A stretch of 35,605 nucleotides of DNA, from assembly GCA_015680685.1 (NCBI GenBank), contig MNCI01010150.1:1-35605 (forward strand), read 5' to 3'. Below the pieces are notes generated by a model. The model had not been told where the DNA came from, ran no database searches, and worked only from the letters and a program-made list of their open reading frames with translations. Positions 31,520-35,605 of this stretch are shown here, piece by piece. The translations under genes and the position numbers were made by a program. Origin of the DNA: Gnetum montanum (Eukaryota > Streptophyta > Gnetopsida > Gnetales > Gnetaceae). Each line of letters opens with the position of its first letter. The first letter of the stretch is position 1.

Positions 31520-32440
31520 ATGTTAAATTTCATAAAGGAAAATGATTTAGTATTCAAGACAAATTTATTATTACTTTTGAAAAATAATTTGGAAAATTTT
31601 GCTTGGTCTTATGATGATCTTAAAGCTTTTAGACTAGACGTGATGACACATATAATTCCTTTAATAGATAGTTGCAAGATAGTTAAACAAAACCAAAGGA
31701 AATTTAATTCATCATTTGAGCTAGCTATGGAAGCTAAGATCAAGAAGTTATTGCAAGCTCAAATCATATATCCAATCCAATATTCAACATGGCTTGCTAA
31801 CCTTGTTCCAGTAAGGAAAAAGAATGATGATATTAGGCTTTGTGTAGATTTTAGGAATTTGAATGAAGCCTTAGAAAAAGATAAATACCCACTTTCTAGA
31901 ATTGAAAAAATGTTGATAAGAGTATTAGGTTGTCAAGTATATTCTTTCCTAGATGGTTTTTTAGGCTATAATTAGATCATGGTAAATAAAAGTGATAGAT
32001 AAAAAATAGCATTTATCACAAAGTGGGATATTTTTTCCTAGCAAAGAATGCCATTTGGATTGTCAAATGTTGGAGCTAATTTTCAAAGAACAATGGATTT
32101 AGCCTTTAAAGGTTTAATAAGTGAGTTAGTTGTGGTTTATTTAGATGATATTACTATCTTTTCAAAAAGAAGGAAGATCACATAGGTCATCTTCAACAAA
32201 TTTTTGACAGATGTCATGAATATAGTATTTCATTAAATCCTAAGAAATGTATCTTTGGGGTTAAGTTTGGAAGTTTACTAGGTCATGTTATCTGTCAAGA
32301 AGGAATTGCTATAAATAAGAATATCAAGCATCCAATAAGTAAAAAGTCTGTTAGATCTTTCTTTGGAAAGATAAATTTTGTTAAGAAATTTATCCCAGGG
32401 TTCACCAAAATTACTAAACCTTTGATGCATATGCTAAAGA
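31520..32440 (+). pseudogene. Reverse transcriptase of element B
   Basis: The frame 31520-31975 carries FAWSYDDLKAFRLDVMTHII, then the fingers block with NLVPVRKKNDDIRLCVDFRN and SFLDGFLGYN, ending at TAG where Gln is expected. It continues with QRMPFGLSNVGANFQRTMD and the intact catalytic motif YLDD at 32138-32149. Near 32165-32172 a +1 frame change is needed to continue into NPKKCIFGV, GHVICQEGIA and RSFFGKINFVKKFIPGF (thumb). It is the best-preserved RT in the window, but interrupted by stops and the frameshift. Confidence 0.9.
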
Positions 32441-32960
32441 AAGATGTTCTAACAAAGAAAATGCTAGAACAAGAGAGAGGTTTAGTATAAATAAAAATGG
32501 CTATTTAAGAAGCTTCATACTTGGTAAAACCAAGATTAAAAAAATTTTCTAATTATATGCTTTTGCTTCAAATAATTTAGTTGCTACCATTTTAACTCAA
32601 AGAAATGAAGGACAAGATGAACTAATCAGATTTTTTTGGGTATCAATTGATAGATTCAAAGCTAAATTATATAGACTTAGAGAAATAGGCATTTGCAATC
32701 ATTAGAGTACTTCAGCATTTAAAATATTACTTGGAAAAGCTCATTAGCTCATATTATGCTAATAGAGCTTGTAGTCAAACAATTCTTAGCTCAAAATGAA
32801 ATTGGATTGAAGAGAGGTGGCTCATAAAACTTCAAGGTTTTATATTTTCATTTGAAATATGAAAAACTATTAAAGGGATGGAATTACCTAAGTTAATGGC
32901 TAGAGAAGATGAAGTATGCATGCTTAAGACTCATGAGGGAAACTGGTATGATGAAATTCT
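32441..32960 (+). pseudogene. RNase H following RT, element B, strongly decayed
   Basis: Fragments in several frames: EASYLVKPRLKKFSNYML (about 32505-32560), SKLNYIDLEKQAFAIIRVLQ (about 32656-32715), HLKYYLEKL, and GMELPKLMAREDEV (about 32876-32920). These are the usual blocks of the RNase H and connection segment that follow RT in this type of gypsy polyprotein. Most catalytic positions cannot be identified any more. Confidence 0.65.
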
Positions 32961-33190
32961 ATAATTTCTTAATACACAAAAGGTCATGACTAATTTAATT
33001 GCAAGTCAGAAGAGAGATTTCATGAAAAAGGAAAATAAATTTATGGTTAAAGATGGAATTTTATATAGAAAGTATTTCAGAGGAGTTATGTTGGAATGTG
33101 TTTATAATGATCAAATCAATCCTATTATAGAATAATTCCATGATCATTCTAATTTGTTTTATGAATCTCCTAAGTCCACTATTGATGAGA
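32961..33190 (+). pseudogene. Integrase N-terminus of element B, cut by element 3
   Basis: KFMVKDGILYRKYFRGVML and FHDHSNLFYESPKSTIDEM are the start of the integrase zinc-binding (HHCC) domain up to the second His region. The frame is then lost at 33191, where an unrelated LTR starts with TGTGATTCGC. The remainder of the integrase would lie beyond the window if element 3 is a simple insertion. Confidence 0.75.
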
Positions 33191-34132
33191 TGTGATTCGC
33201 ATGAGCCGCGATATCGCATCATCCCCAGCGATATCGTGTATGTGATATCGCGGTCCACTGCCAAATCTATAAATAATAGGCAACACTCCCCCTATTCTCC
33301 ATCCTAGGCTAGAAGTAGGGAAACTATGGCAGATTGATCACTCCAGAGATAGAATATTTTCTATGTGCCCACAGTATGAGTCCTCAAGTGAACGTACCTT
33401 GATTCTAGCATCTTTGTACCTGAATGCAAGTTGTGTATGGCAATAAAGACGAGCTTTGTAGATAAACCTTGCAGTGCATGGAATAGGATTTATTACTTGT
33501 TATTTCTTACATGTTATTTCTTACCTGTAGTAGCGCAGCATGAGTACGACTTGATTACAAGCATTGACGAATGTGTACAGCTAATCAAGGAATCGGTTGC
33601 TCATCGCAATTAGACTCTCTCACCCTCAACTCCTAGAATGCAGAATGAGTATGACTTGATTACGAGCATTTACAGATGTGTACGGCTAGTCAAGGAATTA
33701 GCTGCTCATTACGTTTAGGCTAGTTAAGTGCCTCCGTATGACCACTTCGAGCACGTGCGTTACGTGTGGTGATCCCAGTAACGATTAGCATTTGGTAGCC
33801 ACAGTTGCATAATTCAGGGTGTGTACGGTAAGTGGGAACAGATGCTGATGCTAGTTAATTTAGAGTTAGTCATTAGTTAGAGTTATCTCATTTCTCAACC
33901 CTTCACCTCAATAGCATAGGAGAAAAACCCATAAAAGACCATAAAAATCATATACCTCAGACTTGCTTAACCATACACCATGACACATACAAGTAAGTCT
34001 AGGAAAACAACGAATGATTAACCCCAAGTGTTCCATGGGGCATGTAGGCATTTAGTCTACGGAGTTCGACTAGATCACACGTGCTACGCTCATTTCGTAT
34101 GGCTGAGTGTAGGGGTACCTCGCCACTCATCA
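33191..34132 (+). mobile_element. 5' LTR of gypsy element 3 (942 bp)
   Basis: It starts TGTGATTCGC and ends CACTCATCA, one base before a clear primer site. Palindromic CGATATCG motifs lie at 33209-33216 and 33229-33236, with a third GATATCG at 33244-33250. TATAAATA is at 33268-33275 and AATAAA at 33442-33447. U5 holds a 105-bp-period duplication (around 33541 and 33646). Its U5 closely parallels the solo LTR at 2715-3608 (GGAGTTCGACTAGATC, GTGTAGGGGTACCT), and its R/U5 layout parallels 5751-6575. The matching 3' LTR is outside the window. Confidence 0.9.
33541..33735. repeat. Partial duplication inside the element 3 LTR, period 105 bp
   Basis: TGAGTACGACTTGATTAC... at 33541 recurs as TGAGTATGACTTGATTAC... 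at 33646. About 75 bp are shared, ending in the GCTCAT(C/T)(G/A)C...TTAG block. The related solo LTR has this block once, so it was duplicated in this lineage. Confidence 0.8.
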
Positions 34133-34133
34133 T

Positions 34134-34151
34134 TGGCACCGCTACCGGGGA
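34134..34151 (+). promoter_or_regulatory. Primer-binding site, tRNA-Asp type, element 3
   Basis: TGGCACCGCTACCGGGGA differs from the canonical TGGCGCCGTTGCCGGGGA at three positions and sits one base after the LTR end. It would prime minus-strand DNA synthesis. Confidence 0.85.
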
Positions 34152-34219
34152 CTAAGTGTTTTTGCACCCAATAGAACATAAGGATATCACTCACATCGTT
34201 GTGAGCCTAAACGAACCTT

Positions 34220-35605
34220 CAGGTTAGTCAAGATAGAAAATTTATATAACGGTGAATTAGCACACCGATAAAAATTCCTTCTTCTCATAAGAGCAACTCA
34301 CCACCTAAGGACCATACACGAGACAGTTGGCAACATAAAACACATAGCCGAAATCAGCCAAGTCCTAAACAATACAGGATAGTTTATACTCATCCCAATG
34401 AGTATATTCCAGACTTTACCTTTATCCTCCATCAAGATGAATAGCTACAATGGAGAGATTTGCAAGGTAACATCGTGTTACCCCTAGATCGGTCAGTCTC
34501 TCACATGCTTTTCTATGCCTTGGCATAGATTGACATGCAAGAACTATTTGCTGAATACATTGTAGAAGATTTTGACATGAGGGATTATTATCCCACAGAT
34601 GCCCAACATATGAGGGACTTAAGGCAGGAGAGTCAACATCCTTTTCTGAAGGGCAAAGCCTCGCATGTCCTTAGCGAAATAGGAGATGAGGAACCCCTTA
34701 TCACGAGTTTTTTAACAAATGATGTTCCCCCTCCTAATGATGGTGAGGAGGTAGGGTATTAGAATCTACGATCAATGATACATAACCATGGTTTTGATGC
34801 CCATGAACATCAACTATTCATAGAGGGAATAACCACTCATGCTAAGGATGAGCATTTAGATCTTCACCACGATCGGGGTCGTAGCAGCCGAAGAGAAGGC
34901 AAGAAACATCGTCATGGAGATGGTTTCCCTTCTTCTTCCCCTTATTCACATCACTCACCCTCTCCTTCCACATCTGGGCACAGCCATCATGAACATAAAG
35001 GTGAGGATAAAGGTAGGAAAAATGAAAGACCTTGATGGGAAAGTCGAGAGAGAGGACAAGGGCAAGGACGTAGGGAGAGTAGGGAACAACGCAGACATCA
35101 TAGGCGTCATGAAAGAGATGATCATGATGAGCTCCTAATCATAACCATAAGTTTGCTTGACATAACAGAGGCATTTAGGATTCCCACAAGGCATTTAAAG
35201 GATAGTCGGATCAAACATTTAGACATGAACAATATCCCACGATTTGAAGGGGGATACAATGATGATCTGCAAAATCATTTATAGGAATTCCACGATGCCT
35301 GTGCCTTGCAGAATATAGAAAATGAGTGGCAGAAGCTTAAGTTGTTCCCAAGGATACTCACCAAGGAAGCAGAGAGCCGGTATCGGTCCTTAGAACTGAA
35401 AAACATCAGTAGGTGGAGTACGATGCTAAAACTATTCAATGGAAAGTATCAAACGTACTCCAAAGTGTCCAATTTGCGTAAGCAGATCCAAGGCTGGAAA
35501 TAAGGTACATATGAACCCTTGGATGCTACCATGGCCCGCTATTACACATTGTTACATCGTTGCCTGGGCCATGGGTATGCTTAGCGGGATCAACTTCGCC
35601 ACATC
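34220..35605 (+). pseudogene. gag of gypsy element 3, partial at window end
   Basis: Blocks in order: LQWRDLQGNIVLPLDRSVSH (about 34447-34505), MQELFAEYIVEDFDMRDYY (34535), and the stretch after 34775, which is His/Ser/Arg-rich (DRGRSSRREGKKHRHGDGF). A charged RRHHRRHERDDHDE linker follows in another frame (about 35090-35135). HLKDSRIKHLDMNNIPRFEG (about 35195-35250) begins the conserved capsid-like domain, which continues NEWQKLKLFPRILTKEAESR to QIQGWK (35306-35503). A TAG at 34760, a TGA at 35033, a TAG at 35283 and a TAA at 35501 break it. Element 1 gag (6860-8650) has the same blocks in the same order, more decayed. The rest of the element runs off the window. Confidence 0.85.

Overview
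The window looks like intergenic chromatin from a land plant with a large, repeat-rich nuclear genome. Several features suggest this: low GC, layers of old Ty3/gypsy and Ty1/copia LTR retrotransposons nested in each other, almost no intact reading frames, and an assembly gap next to a GA microsatellite. A gymnosperm (conifer-type) genome is my best guess. That is an inference from style, not from a diagnostic gene. No rRNA, tRNA, CRISPR array or bacterial-type operon was seen.

Layout. 1-2100: relatively unique sequence with a 78-bp-period tandem duplication and a small gene-like unit at 914-1169. Its frame carries a C-terminal motif matching CEP-type secreted peptide hormones, but the best start codon is in another frame. 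2128-2640 (-): a relic of a retrotransposon RNase H domain. 2715-3608: a solo LTR with an exact ACTAT target-site duplication. 3726-5750 (-): a copia element holding only a gag relic between two LTRs, the right one truncated. 5751-~16000 (+): 'element 1', an OTA-type (Athila/Tat-like) gypsy element with 5' LTR, tRNA-Asp-type primer site, gag, protease, RT, RNase H and integrase relics. It is split between gag and protease by foreign DNA starting with a 1.45 kb LTR-like repeat (9367-10820). 17449-17558: GA microsatellite running into 60 Ns. 18454-18645: four consecutive hairpins with one shared stem sequence. 20691-23985 (+): gag and protease of a different gypsy family ('element C'), with no RT. 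24301-24510: a minisatellite. 25900-26900: two short coding-like stretches of unknown identity. 27001-28443 (-): a second, inverted copy of the 1.45 kb LTR-like repeat. 28870-33190 (+): 'element B', a gypsy polyprotein ordered gag, protease, RNase H-like, RT, RNase H, integrase. It is cut inside the integrase N-terminus by 'element 3' (33191 to window end), whose 5' LTR, primer site and gag belong to the same family as element 1.

How it fits together: nothing here forms a working pathway. The mobile elements are dead. Each shows stops, frameshifts or lost catalytic residues, many explicable as C-to-T/G-to-A transitions. Element 3 is the best preserved and, by nesting, younger than element B. 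The most biologically interesting item is the CEP-like peptide gene candidate. The rest is a record of successive retrotransposon insertion, LTR-LTR recombination and decay.
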